A stretch of 64,000 nt of DNA from assembly GCA_963665735.1 (NCBI GenBank), contig OY762444.1, positions 3,596,001 through 3,660,000 of the forward strand. Direction: 5' to 3'. The notes beneath the pieces are model-generated. The model had not been told where the DNA came from. It was given only the letters and a program-made list of their open reading frames with translations, and ran no database searches. Position numbers and translations under genes: made by a program. The number at the start of each line of letters is the position of its first letter. Positions within the stretch are counted from its first letter, which is position 1. Of the stretch, positions 56,489-64,000 are shown piece by piece. Source of the DNA: CATOSK01 sp963665735. Lineage in GTDB: Bacteria; Chloroflexota; Dehalococcoidia; Lucifugimonadales; UBA3495.

Positions 56489-57664
56489 ATGGCAACCGGC
56501 GCATCCCGCGAAAGAGAAATCGCCATCGTTGGCGTGGCCGAGTCCGACGTCATGGGCACCGTCCCCGACAAGTCCTCCCTGCAACACCACGCCGAGGCCG
56601 CCTACAACGCCTTGGCCGACGCCGGCCTGGAAAAGAACGACATCAACGGCCTGATGACCGCCGGATTTTCCACCCTGGCCACCGCCGAATACCTGGGCAT
56701 CCAGCCCGGTTTCACCGACAACACCTCCGTCGGCGGTTCCTCCTTCGTCATCCACGTCGCCCACGCCGCCGCCGCCATTAAGGCCGGCTACTGCGACACC
56801 ATCCTTATCACCCACGGCCAGGCCGGCCGTTCCACCCGCGCCCGCGTCCCCGTGGACGCCAACCTTCCCGTGGCCCAGTACGAGGCCCCCTATGGCCTGG
56901 TGGGGCAGCCCGTCAACTACTCGATGGCCTGCACCCGCTATATGCACGAGTACGGCGAAGACCGCACCCGCCAGGCAATGGCTGAGATTGCCGTGTCCAC
57001 CCGCAAGTGGGCCAACCTCAACCCCAAGGCCGTCATGTACGACACCCCCATGACCTTCGACGATTACCACGACTCCCGTTGGGTGTCCTGGCCCTTCCAC
57101 CTTTTCGACTGCTGCCTCGTCACCGACTCCGGCGCCGCCATCATCGTCACCACCGCCGAAAAAGCCGCCAACTGCCGCAAGCAGCCCGTTTGGTTGCTGG
57201 GCGCTGCGGAAAGCCACGACCACAACATCATCAGCATGATGCCCCGGTTCACGTCGCTAATCGCCCGGGAGACCGGCCCCAAGGCGTTGGGACGGGCCGG
57301 CGTCACCCACGACGACCTGGACCTGACCATGATTTACGATTCCTTCACCTACACCGTCATGCTGTCCCTGGAAGGATTGGGTTTCTGCGGCCCCGGCGAA
57401 GCCCCCGACTTCGTAGCCGGCCAGCGCACCGCCCCCGGCGGCGACTTCGCCCTGAACACCAGCGGCGGCGGCCTGTCCTACACCCATCCGGGGATGTACG
57501 GCAGTTTCCTGCTGGTGGAAGCGGTGCGCCAGTTGCGCGGCGAAGCCGGAGAACGCCAGGTAAAACATCGGGCCGACGCCGCCCAGGACGCCAAGCTGGC
57601 CATCGTCAACGGCACCGGCGGCTCCCTCTCCTCCACCGGCACCATAGTCCTGGCCACCGACTAA
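56489..57664 (+). CDS. Thiolase-like (SCP2/lipid-transfer type) protein lacking the active Cys
   Basis: 391 residues with a thiolase fold: REIAIVGVAESDVMG at the start, EAAYNALADAGLEKNDINGLM, and the C-terminal LNTSGGGLSYTHPGMYG and NGTGGSLSSTGTIVL. The nucleophilic cysteine expected in VGGSSFVIHVAHAAAAI is absent (serine instead), as in the lipid-transfer/SCP2-thiolase-like family found in many actinobacteria and Chloroflexota. In that family the protein often pairs with a DUF35 OB-fold partner, which is not adjacent here. Role in beta-oxidation or steroid-like degradation is possible but unproven. Confidence 0.85.
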   Translation: MATGASREREIAIVGVAESDVMGTVPDKSSLQHHAEAAYNALADAGLEKNDINGLMTAGFSTLATAEYLGIQPGFTDNTSVGGSSFVIHVAHAAAAIKAGYCDTILITHGQAGRSTRARVPVDANLPVAQYEAPYGLVGQPVNYSMACTRYMHEYGEDRTRQAMAEIAVSTRKWANLNPKAVMYDTPMTFDDYHDSRWVSWPFHLFDCCLVTDSGAAIIVTTAEKAANCRKQPVWLLGAAESHDHNIISMMPRFTSLIARETGPKALGRAGVTHDDLDLTMIYDSFTYTVMLSLEGLGFCGPGEAPDFVAGQRTAPGGDFALNTSGGGLSYTHPGMYGSFLLVEAVRQLRGEAGERQVKHRADAAQDAKLAIVNGTGGSLSSTGTIVLATD

Positions 57665-57685
57665 ACCGCCGGAGCGTTTCAACCC

Positions 57686-58771
57686 GTGGACATCGCCATC
57701 ATCGGTCTGGCCCAGAGCGGCAAGACCACCGTTTTCAATGCCTTAACCAAAGGGGCCGCCGAAGTCACCGGGGGCGGCGGTTCTGAAGTCCATATCGGAA
57801 CCGTCAAAGTCCCCGACGCCCGCTTGTCCGTGCTGGCCGGCATCTACCGACCCCGCAAGGTCGTCTCCGCCGAGATTCGCTATTGGGACATTCCCGGCGT
57901 CCACCACGACGGCCAATCCCAGGGAATCGCCGGCCGCCATCGCAACGTCCTGCAAAGCGCCGACGCCTACCTGCTGGTGGTGCGCGCTTTCGACCGGGCC
58001 TCCGTGCCGCACCCGATGGGCGACGTTGACCCCGGCCGCGACCTGTCCGCCATGCTGGAAGAACTGGCCTTCGCCGACCTGGAAGTCATGGAACGGGCCG
58101 TTGACCGCCTCAACGACGGAATCAAGAAGTCCAAGCCCGAAGAACGCCCCGCGGTAGTCCGCCAACTGGAAGCCGTCGCCAAGGTCAAGACCGCCCTGGA
58201 ATCCGGTACGCCCCTGCGCTTGCAGCAGCTTACCGAGTCCGAATCGGCCTTAATCCACAACTACCAGTTGTTGACCGGCAAGCCCGTCATCGCCGTGTTC
58301 AACACCGGCGAGGCCGGCCCGGAAATTTCCCTGGACAATCTGGCCCTTGACCCGGCGGTTGTCGCCGGCCTGGGCCAAGTCAACCTGGCGGCGGAAGTCG
58401 AGGCGGAGTTGGCGATGATGTCCGAGGAAGAGGCGGCGGAATTTCGCGAGGAATTGGGCTTGGGCGAATCGGCCCTGGCCCAGGTCATCCGCGCCAGCTA
58501 CGCCACCGTGGGGCTGGTGTCTTTCCTGACCGTGGGCGAGGACGAAGTGCGGGCCTGGAGCGTCAAGCGGGGCCTGCCGGCCGTGGACGCCGCCGGCACG
58601 ATTCACACCGACTTTTCCCGCGGTTTCATCCGCGCCGAAGTGATACCCTACGACGACCTGGCCCGCTGCGGCAGTCTGGCCCAGGGCCGCAAAGAGGGCG
58701 TCCTCCGCTCCGAAGGAAAGACCTACCCGGTCAAGGACGGCGACGTTATCCACTTCCTGATAAACGTCTAG
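57686..58771 (+). CDS. ychF: YchF-family GTPase/ATPase
   Basis: 361 residues. P-loop GLAQSGKTT, switch IPGVHHDGQSQ, and a C-terminal TGS domain (GRKEGVLRSEGKTYPVKDGDVIHFLINV). In place of the GTP-specifying NKxD the sequence has FNTGE, as in the ATP-preferring YchF/OLA1 group (NxxE). A coiled-coil insertion lies around residues 130-175. YchF associates with ribosomes and stress responses. The start is GTG at 57686. It begins 21 bp after the thiolase-like gene on the same strand. Confidence 0.92.
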   Translation: MDIAIIGLAQSGKTTVFNALTKGAAEVTGGGGSEVHIGTVKVPDARLSVLAGIYRPRKVVSAEIRYWDIPGVHHDGQSQGIAGRHRNVLQSADAYLLVVRAFDRASVPHPMGDVDPGRDLSAMLEELAFADLEVMERAVDRLNDGIKKSKPEERPAVVRQLEAVAKVKTALESGTPLRLQQLTESESALIHNYQLLTGKPVIAVFNTGEAGPEISLDNLALDPAVVAGLGQVNLAAEVEAELAMMSEEEAAEFREELGLGESALAQVIRASYATVGLVSFLTVGEDEVRAWSVKRGLPAVDAAGTIHTDFSRGFIRAEVIPYDDLARCGSLAQGRKEGVLRSEGKTYPVKDGDVIHFLINV

Positions 58772-58863
58772 CAGTTCGACTTGCTGGAAATGATGACTGG
58801 CGAAAGATACACCGTGATTCCCGCGAAAGCCGGAATCCACATCCGCCGGCCCCGTCTTCTGCC

Positions 58864-59358
58864 ATGCTGACCATCCGCGCCTTCCGACCCCAGGACGCCG
58901 AAACCGTCCGCGCCTTGTTCGCCCGCGGCCAACTGGACTGGACCGAAGGCACCGACCTGGAGGACGAGGCCCGCCGTTACATCCAACGCTCCCTGGACGC
59001 CGACCTGTCCGACATCCCGGCCAACTACGTCCACCGGCCCCGTAGCAACTTCTGGGTGGCGGAACTGGCCGGCGAAATCAAAGGCGCCGTCGGTGTCCAG
59101 GAAATTGACCAAGAAGAGGCGGAACTGCGCCGGATGAGCGTCGCTGCCGACTCCCGCCGGCAAGGAATCGGCGCCCGGCTTCTGGCAACGGTGGAAGACT
59201 TCTGCCGGGAACAGTTCTATTCCCGGGTAGCGCTGTCCACCGTCCTGCACCTGGAAGCGGCGGTGATTATGTACGAAAGCCACGGCTACCGCCGGCTCCA
59301 CCAGGAACCCTACGGCAAAATGACCGTCCAATACTTCGTCAAAGACCTGGTCGGCTAG
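58864..59358 (+). CDS. GNAT-family N-acetyltransferase
   Basis: 164 residues with the GNAT acetyl-CoA motif RRMSVAADSRRQGIGARLLATVEDFCRE (motif A, RxxGxG) preceded by FWVAELAGEIKGAVGVQEID (beta4-beta5) and followed by EAAVIMYESHGYRR (motif B). N-acetylates an unknown amine acceptor, small molecule or peptide terminus. Positioned after ychF on the plus strand behind a GATTCCCGCGAAAGCCGGAATCC-type palindrome at about 58816-58840. Confidence 0.9.
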   Translation: MLTIRAFRPQDAETVRALFARGQLDWTEGTDLEDEARRYIQRSLDADLSDIPANYVHRPRSNFWVAELAGEIKGAVGVQEIDQEEAELRRMSVAADSRRQGIGARLLATVEDFCREQFYSRVALSTVLHLEAAVIMYESHGYRRLHQEPYGKMTVQYFVKDLVG

Positions 59359-59374
59359 CCCGCGCACAACTTTG

Positions 59375-59500
59375 GAACGGCGGTCAATTGCCCCGCTCGC
59401 CCTGAGCTTTTGGAACGGCGGTCAATCTCCCCGTTCGCCCTGAGCTTGTCGAAGGGCCGCCCGTTCATGGTTCGGCAAGCTCACCACGAGCGGACTCCCG
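59375..59500. repeat. GAACGGCGGTCAAT and GAGCTTGTCGAAGGGC repeats
   Basis: Two direct copies of TTTTGGAACGGCGGTCAAT, one with a CGCTCGCCCTGAGC half and one with CCGTTCGCCCTGAGCTTGTCGAAGGG, then GTTCATGGTTCGGCAAGCTCACCACGAGCGG. Same family as 19395-19480. Confidence 0.75.
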
Positions 59501-59531
59501 GATTACCCATCAGCCCAAATTTGGCGAACTA

Positions 59532-59894
59532 TTAGCCGTCATTCAAGGGAGACGCAAAACTCAATTCATGCCCGTCCGGGTCATTAACATGGAAATACCG
59601 CTCCCGCCACGGCGCATCCCGCGGGGCGGTTGTAGGTTCCACGCCCGAATCCACCAACCGCCGGTAAAGTTCGTCCACCCCGTCAACGTAGAAAATGGCC
59701 CGTCCCCACCAACCCGAATCCATATCAGGAGTAGCGATAAGATTCAGATAACCGTCCCCCACCTGAAAACTGGTGAACCCAGCCTCTGCCCCGCCGTAAA
59801 GCATGGTCAACCCGACCTTGCCCCGGTAAAAGTCCACCGACCGGGCCATATCCCGCACCCCCAGGGTAATAGCGCTAATACTGGAAACGGTCAA
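59532..59894 (-). CDS. VOC-family (glyoxalase/dioxygenase-like) protein
   Basis: 120 residues, a single vicinal-oxygen-chelate module with two beta-alpha-beta-beta-beta units: ISAITLGVRDMARSVDFYRGKVGLTML and YVDGVDELYRRLVDSGVEPTTAPRDAPWRERYFHVNDPDGHELSFASP. The DPDGHxLSF signature is the family hallmark, with the metal-binding glutamate likely in HELSF. Two such modules form an active site in the dimer. The reaction is not determinable. Confidence 0.88.
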   Translation of the reverse strand: MTVSSISAITLGVRDMARSVDFYRGKVGLTMLYGGAEAGFTSFQVGDGYLNLIATPDMDSGWWGRAIFYVDGVDELYRRLVDSGVEPTTAPRDAPWRERYFHVNDPDGHELSFASPLNDG

Positions 59895-59959
59895 ATCCGC
59901 CCTTCTCGCCGCCGGTATGTCGGCCCGGTATCTGTCACGGTTGTATGGACGACCACCCC

Positions 59960-60070
59960 GGCAAACCCGTCATACCGGCGTAGGCCGGTATCCAGGATCC
60001 TTGCCCCAATGGATGTTGCTTTGTGATTGAGTTCTCTGGATTCCGGTTTTCACCGGAATGACGATACATT
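59960..60070. repeat. Palindromic repeats between VOC and DUF362 genes
   Basis: CGTCATACCGGCGTAGGCCGGTATCCAGGATCC and CTCTGGATTCCGGTTTTCACCGGAATGACG, both in the ATTCCGGC family. Confidence 0.75.
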
Positions 60071-60086
60071 CTTTCAAGCCGCCACC

Positions 60087-61232
60087 CTAGTAGCTCTGGA
60101 ACAGCCGGCCCCACTCGGTCTTCAGCGCGGCGTTGATGCGTCGCCGTCCGTGGGTGTTCAGCCAGTAGCCGTTGTGGTAAAGGTTGGACGCCAGGAAAGA
60201 CCACCCCACCAGCGGGCTGCGGAGCAAGGCTTTTTCCAGGAATTTCAGCGGCCCCCAGTAAATCAGCTTTTGCCCCCGGCTGGCAAAGGTGTTTTCAACC
60301 CCACTGAACCCCCAATTGACGTTGGAAATGTCCTCGCCGACAACCTCAATCTTGGAAACGTCGCCGCAGCCCAGCCCCCGCTCGTGGGCCAGCCGGATGA
60401 ACTTTATCTGCATCGGGTCGAAACCCATCATGCGGGCGGCGATGGCGTCAATGGCAACCTGGTCGGCGCTGGCCAGAATCTTGTCCTTGATATGCCAGCG
60501 CATCGCCCGCGGGCCGGGGCCGTCGCCGGCAAAGGTGCCGTCCATCACCGCGAATATCCCCGGATGGATTTCCTGCTGGATTGCCAGCAAGTCAACCAGC
60601 GTTTCGTGAATGACCGAGTGCGTCCAGTGGCGTTTCCGGTGCAACAGCCCCCCGAAGGCGTTTTTCATCGCCCCGGTCATGGTGGTGAAAACGTGGGTCT
60701 TCATGGTGGGCAGCTGCACGATGTTCTTGCCGGCGAATATCTCCGGTATCTGGATTCCTTCGGGGAAAATGTCGTCCAATACCAGCATTTCCGCCTTGGG
60801 CCGGTAATCAACCCACACATTAGGCGGCGAGTCCAGGTGAACCGCCGGCAGTCCGTACCGTTCCTGCACCGGCTTGTGCTTGTTGTTGACTTCCCCTTCG
60901 TAGGAATCAACCACCACCGTACCGTTGTGAGCGGCGATGAGTTCCCAATGTCCCATCCCCTGCAAGGCCCGGATTACTCCCTCCAACTGCCAGGGAGTTG
61001 TGGAACAGCCGGGGTACCAGTGCTGCCAGGAAATGTTGATTTTCAGCAGGGTAGCCAGCGACGGGTCTAAAACCTCTTCCGCCCCGGCCAGTTGCATCGC
61101 CCGGCCCACGTCCTCCAAAACAGTTTCGGGCCGGGTGGAAACCACCGAAACAACGGGACGGTCAACAACTCTGGCCGCCGGGGATTGGGCCGGCTGGGCT
61201 GAATCGCCGGGGACGTTGCCAACGGTGGACAT
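60087..61232 (-). CDS. DUF362-family protein
   Basis: 381 residues of the DUF362 family, a group without a firmly assigned biochemical role, often next to Fe-S proteins. Family blocks are ILEDVGRAMQLAG..., SLATLLKINISWQHWYPGCSTTPWQLEGVIRAL, VVVDSYEGEVNNKHKP, IVQLPTMKTHVFTTMTGAMKNAFGGLL, ILASADQVAIDAIAARMMGFDP. I start at ATG 61232, with GGGAG seven bases upstream; the frame goes to 61256. It precedes (in transcription order follows) the UbiA-type gene by about 60 bp in the same direction. Confidence 0.82.
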   Translation of the reverse strand: MSTVGNVPGDSAQPAQSPAARVVDRPVVSVVSTRPETVLEDVGRAMQLAGAEEVLDPSLATLLKINISWQHWYPGCSTTPWQLEGVIRALQGMGHWELIAAHNGTVVVDSYEGEVNNKHKPVQERYGLPAVHLDSPPNVWVDYRPKAEMLVLDDIFPEGIQIPEIFAGKNIVQLPTMKTHVFTTMTGAMKNAFGGLLHRKRHWTHSVIHETLVDLLAIQQEIHPGIFAVMDGTFAGDGPGPRAMRWHIKDKILASADQVAIDAIAARMMGFDPMQIKFIRLAHERGLGCGDVSKIEVVGEDISNVNWGFSGVENTFASRGQKLIYWGPLKFLEKALLRSPLVGWSFLASNLYHNGYWLNTHGRRRINAALKTEWGRLFQSY

Positions 61233-61294
61233 CAGAAATCTCCCTTTCCGGCCCATGCCGGCGGATGGTCGCTATTCGGAAGTGCAAGGAACCG

Positions 61295-62185
61295 CTAACT
61301 CAGCAGCAGCGCCGCCGCGACGGTTATCAGCCAACCCAGCGCCGCCAGAACGAATAGCGGGTCTCCGGTGACTAACTGCTCCGGCGACTCGGCCCGCTCG
61401 CTGGCGTTCAGCAGGTACAGGTAGCGGAACAGTCCAAAAGCCACGAAAGGAACCGTTGCCAGCATATAGTGGCTGCTCCGCAGTCCGCCGACTTCCACGG
61501 CATACAGAGTATAGCTGACCAGGGCCGCCGCTGCCGAGACTATCAATAGCTGGTTTATGAACGGCCCGGAGTACCCGGCCAGCACCGGACGCTGTCGGGC
61601 CGAGTCCTGTCCGGCCAGCCGGGTTTCGGCGTAACGCCGGCCCAACACCAGGAACAACGCTCCGGCCGCAGTCACCACGTACAGCCACGGCGACGGCGCG
61701 ACACCCACGGCCACCGCGCCGGCTCCCGCCCGCAGCACGTACCCCGCGGCCACCAGAAAAACGTCCACCAATATCACGTTCTTCAACCCCAGGGAATAAC
61801 CCAGGTTGGCCGACACATACACGACGCCGATGCCGCCCAAAGCCCACCCCAGCCAGAACATGAACGCCAGCCCGCCCACCGCCAGGGCCAACGCCAGAAT
61901 AGCGGCAACAACCGCCGGAACCCGCCCGGAGGCGATGGGACGCTCTTTCTTTGTCGGATGCTGTCTATCGGCCTCCCGGTCCATCAGGTCATTGAACAGG
62001 TAAATGCCGCTGGCGGTGAGGCAGAATGCCGCGAAAAGGCCCAGCAGGTTGAGCAGCAATCCGGGCAGCGGCCCCAGGTTGTCCGGCGCCCAAACCAGGT
62101 CAATGGCGAACAGCAGGGGCAGGAAAACCAGCCCGTTCTTAATCCACTGCTTGGGCCTTAAAGCCTCCAGGTAAGTCGCCAACAC
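61295..62185 (-). CDS. UbiA-family prenyltransferase, decaprenyl-phosphate phosphoribosyltransferase type
   Basis: 296 residues, eight or nine membrane helices. LRPKQWIKNGLVFLPLLF at the start, LFNDLMDREADRQHPTKKERPIASG (NDxxDxxxDxxHPxKxxRPIASG pattern) and YSLGLKNVILVDVFLVAAGYVLRAGAG are characteristic of decaprenyl-phosphate phosphoribosyltransferase, which makes the precursor of DPA, an arabinose donor, as in DprE pathways. It differs from the menaquinone-type UbiA at 8820-9701. The predicted acceptor is a polyprenyl phosphate; the DprE1/2 partners are not in the window. Confidence 0.85.
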   Translation of the reverse strand: MLATYLEALRPKQWIKNGLVFLPLLFAIDLVWAPDNLGPLPGLLLNLLGLFAAFCLTASGIYLFNDLMDREADRQHPTKKERPIASGRVPAVVAAILALALAVGGLAFMFWLGWALGGIGVVYVSANLGYSLGLKNVILVDVFLVAAGYVLRAGAGAVAVGVAPSPWLYVVTAAGALFLVLGRRYAETRLAGQDSARQRPVLAGYSGPFINQLLIVSAAAALVSYTLYAVEVGGLRSSHYMLATVPFVAFGLFRYLYLLNASERAESPEQLVTGDPLFVLAALGWLITVAAALLLS

Positions 62186-62263
62186 ACTCCCGATGATGAC
62201 CCGCCGGGGAAATTCCGTACTTGCGCGGTTAGCCGGCGTTCCGGTTCGCGCCTCAAGTTCACG

Positions 62264-63022
62264 TCAAGTTTGGTAAGACAACAGGTTAATCTGGGCCGCC
62301 AGGTAGCCGGCGCCGAAACCGTTGTCTATATTCACGGTGGCGATGCCCGGGGCGCAACTGTTCAACATCCCCAACAGCGCCGACAGTCCCTCGAAATTGG
62401 CCCCGTAACCCACGCTGGTAGGCACGGCGATAATCGGGGCGGATACCAGCCCGGCAACCACGCCGCCGATGGCCGCTTCCATACCCGCCACCACCACGAT
62501 GACCCGCGCCTGCCGCAGTTGGGGCAAGGCCGCCAACAGCCGGTGCAATCCGGCAACGCCAACGTCGTTCACCCGGGCCGGCGGACAGCCCATCAACTCC
62601 GCCGTCAACGCCGCTTCCTCGGCCACCGGCAGGTCGGCGGTTCCGGCGGTCAGAACTAGCGCCCCTTCCCTGGGTTCCCGCCCCCCGTCGGCCCGCAGGA
62701 TTATGGCCTGGGCCAGTTCGTTGAACTCCGCCTCCGGGCAGCGTTGCAGCGTTTTCCGGTATGCCCGCCCGTCGGTCTTTGTCACCAACACCGACTGGCC
62801 CCGTCCGGCCAGGGCCGCCACGATTTCCGCTACCTGCGCCGGAGACTTGCCCCGGCCCAGCACGACTTCGGGAAACCCAGTGCGTAGCGGGCGGTGGTGG
62901 TCAATCTTGGCGAAGTCCAAATCTTGATACGGCAAATCCCGCAGGACTTCCAGCACGCCTTCCACCGTTTGCCGGCCTTCCCGCAAGTCGGTCAAGTATT
63001 GTCGGATGTCGGATGGCCCCAT
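62264..63022 (-). CDS. larB: LarB, pyridinium-3,5-biscarboxylic acid mononucleotide synthase
   Basis: 252 residues of the LarB/AIR-carboxylase-like family, which carboxylates nicotinic acid adenine dinucleotide in nickel-pincer cofactor synthesis. ALVLTAGTADLPVAEEAALTAELMG, NDVGVAGLHRLLAALPQLRQARVIVVVAGMEAAIGGVVAGLV and VPTSVGYGANFEGLSALLGMLNSCAPGI are family blocks; the cysteine in NSCAPGI is the catalytic candidate. larC and larE, normally adjacent, are not in the window, so the pathway depends on distant genes. Confidence 0.9.
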   Translation of the reverse strand: MGPSDIRQYLTDLREGRQTVEGVLEVLRDLPYQDLDFAKIDHHRPLRTGFPEVVLGRGKSPAQVAEIVAALAGRGQSVLVTKTDGRAYRKTLQRCPEAEFNELAQAIILRADGGREPREGALVLTAGTADLPVAEEAALTAELMGCPPARVNDVGVAGLHRLLAALPQLRQARVIVVVAGMEAAIGGVVAGLVSAPIIAVPTSVGYGANFEGLSALLGMLNSCAPGIATVNIDNGFGAGYLAAQINLLSYQT

Positions 63023-63094
63023 TTTTCAACAAACAGTGCGAAACAGCGTCGGAAGATGGCGAAATGTTAGGCAAGGGTTGGGGAAGGTGTCAAC

Positions 63095-63135
63095 AAGCCC
63101 GCTCCAGCCGGGCGGTTTCCTGACCGGGCTTTTTT
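63095..63135 (+). terminator. Possible intrinsic terminator upstream of the last gene
   Basis: AAGCCCG (63095-63101) pairs with CGGGCTT (63125-63131), which is followed by four more T residues; the interior holds a further GCCGGGCGG/TTTCC segment. It would terminate a plus-strand transcript coming from larB's divergent side or act as an attenuator for the gene at 63248. The loop is long, so confidence is low. Confidence 0.35.
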
Positions 63136-63247
63136 GACACGGGTATTGTAACCATGTAGCATATCTTGACACCACTTTGAGTTTGGGCCTTGCCTCGCCC
63201 CTGTGTCGGGCTTGCCCCGGCCCGCCTCGAAATGTCGAGGAATCCGC

Positions 63248-64000
63248 GTGACGGACGAAGACAGCAACCCTAATACCCCCGCCCACTCCGGCACTCACCT
63301 GGCCGGGCCAATTATCCACCCGGAGTTTCGTCAAGCGCTGGACCAACTAGTCCAGGCCGCCAAGGCCGGGCAGCGCGCCGATTCAGAACTCTACAACCCC
63401 CCCAACCAATGGCTTTTTGACCGAATGCCCATCCTGCAAGACCTTCCCCAGGGCCGGCAGGAAGAGATTTTCCGGGAAGTGCAGGAACTTGGCAGCGCGG
63501 CGGAAGAGGCCAACGCCGCCGGGCTGGCCGCCAGCAAGGTCTGGCCGGAGGTAGTCGTCCGGCTGGACAACGGCGGGCTGGACTTTTTCAGCCAGTTGGG
63601 TGTCGTCCGCCGGCCCGACTTGACCAAGTATTTCGTTGACGGTTTTGACCGCAACCGCGACGCCGACGCCTTTTCCGAGGACAACCAGGGACTTTTCACA
63701 GAAGTTTTCCAGGTAATCGCCCGCCGGCTAAGGGAGAGTTGCGCCGCCGGAGACCTGGTAATCCAGAGCGACCGCCAGATTTGCGACGCGCCGGGCCGTT
63801 CCTTCCACGCCCGCCAACTGCTCTTCGGCCCCCGCTACCTGCAAGCCCCCTATATGTGGCGGCAGTTGACCTTTGACTTGCCGGAAACCCAATTCCAGGA
63901 TGAACCGGACATCCTGGAAGTTTCCATCCCTAATTGGCTGGAAGACCTGGGACTGTCCGAAGAACTTAAAGCCCGCATCCGCGACGCCGGGCTGACCCAG
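63248..64000 (+). CDS. Unrecognised protein, truncated at the window edge
   Basis: An open frame with no stop to position 64000, giving 251 residues so far. GTG at 63248 follows GAGGA at six bases. The sequence is acidic and soluble: PIIHPEFRQALDQLVQAAKAGQ, WLFDRMPILQDLPQGRQEEIF, LDNGGLDFFSQLGVVRRPDLTKYFVDGFDRNRD. No domain or motif I recognise. Its codon use looks like that of its neighbours, so it is native. It is divergent from larB. Confidence 0.6.
   Translation, partial: MTDEDSNPNTPAHSGTHLAGPIIHPEFRQALDQLVQAAKAGQRADSELYNPPNQWLFDRMPILQDLPQGRQEEIFREVQELGSAAEEANAAGLAASKVWPEVVVRLDNGGLDFFSQLGVVRRPDLTKYFVDGFDRNRDADAFSEDNQGLFTEVFQVIARRLRESCAAGDLVIQSDRQICDAPGRSFHARQLLFGPRYLQAPYMWRQLTFDLPETQFQDEPDILEVSIPNWLEDLGLSEELKARIRDAGLTQ

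Overview
The window is GC-rich chromosomal DNA from a bacterium that looks like a Chloroflexota member, probably a Dehalococcoidia/SAR202-type lineage. That placement is inference. It rests on the gene mix: paired flavin-dependent luciferase-like monooxygenases, a CaiB CoA-transferase, several amidohydrolases, a Bacillus-type LexA box (CGAAC-N4-GTTTG), menaquinone-type UbiA/UbiD, RNase J, and lipoproteins with Ala/Pro-rich linkers. I found no rRNA or tRNA gene by eye.

Region 1 (1-16280) is mostly catabolic and accessory. It holds a VapC-like toxin, a YtcJ-type amidohydrolase, a BrnTA-like toxin-antitoxin pair, a D-aminoacylase-like enzyme, a HEPN protein, a Nudix hydrolase coupled to a glutamine amidotransferase, dienelactone hydrolase, MmgE/PrpD, UbiA+UbiD, a zinc-ribbon protein, a carboxymuconolactone decarboxylase-like protein, a HpcH/HpaI aldolase and a membrane protein. 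It ends in a 1.7 kb gene-free stretch full of repeats. Region 2 (16281-22415) encodes a peptide-type ABC importer (binding lipoprotein plus two permeases, no ATPase here), a HEPN protein and an ACMSD-like amidohydrolase. Region 3 (22600-25516, minus) is a tight operon of an N4C-type methyltransferase, a SfiI-like restriction endonuclease, a ubiquitin-like sulfur carrier and a TtuA-like tRNA thiolase.

Region 4 (25644-36152) has two luciferase-like monooxygenases, then an OsmC-family gene interrupted by an in-frame TGA exactly at the peroxidatic-Cys position. An 8-bp hairpin with a GUU loop follows 14 nt after the TGA, so I read it as a two-domain selenoprotein. Next come a small Cys-rich protein, a CaiB CoA-transferase, an alpha/beta hydrolase, a MetE-like methyltransferase, a Cys-type OsmC coupled to a double-rhodanese sulfurtransferase, and tandem HEPN paralogues.

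Region 5 (36268-53122, mostly minus) is housekeeping: ftsK, rnj, family-4 uracil-DNA glycosylase, acpP, nusB, fabD, rpmF, DUF177, a B12-binding mutase subunit, rpsT and lexA (both plus), and the nusA-ylxR-infB-rbfA-truB operon. Region 6 (53123-64000) holds a CysM-type cysteine synthase, a MoeB/ThiF-like E1 and an Fe-S-type Rrf2 regulator that together suggest sulfur-carrier-dependent cysteine synthesis. It continues with a thiolase-like protein, YchF, GNAT, a VOC protein, DUF362, a decaprenyl-phosphate phosphoribosyltransferase-like UbiA protein, LarB and a truncated unknown gene. Intergenic spaces are packed with several families of dispersed palindromic repeats.
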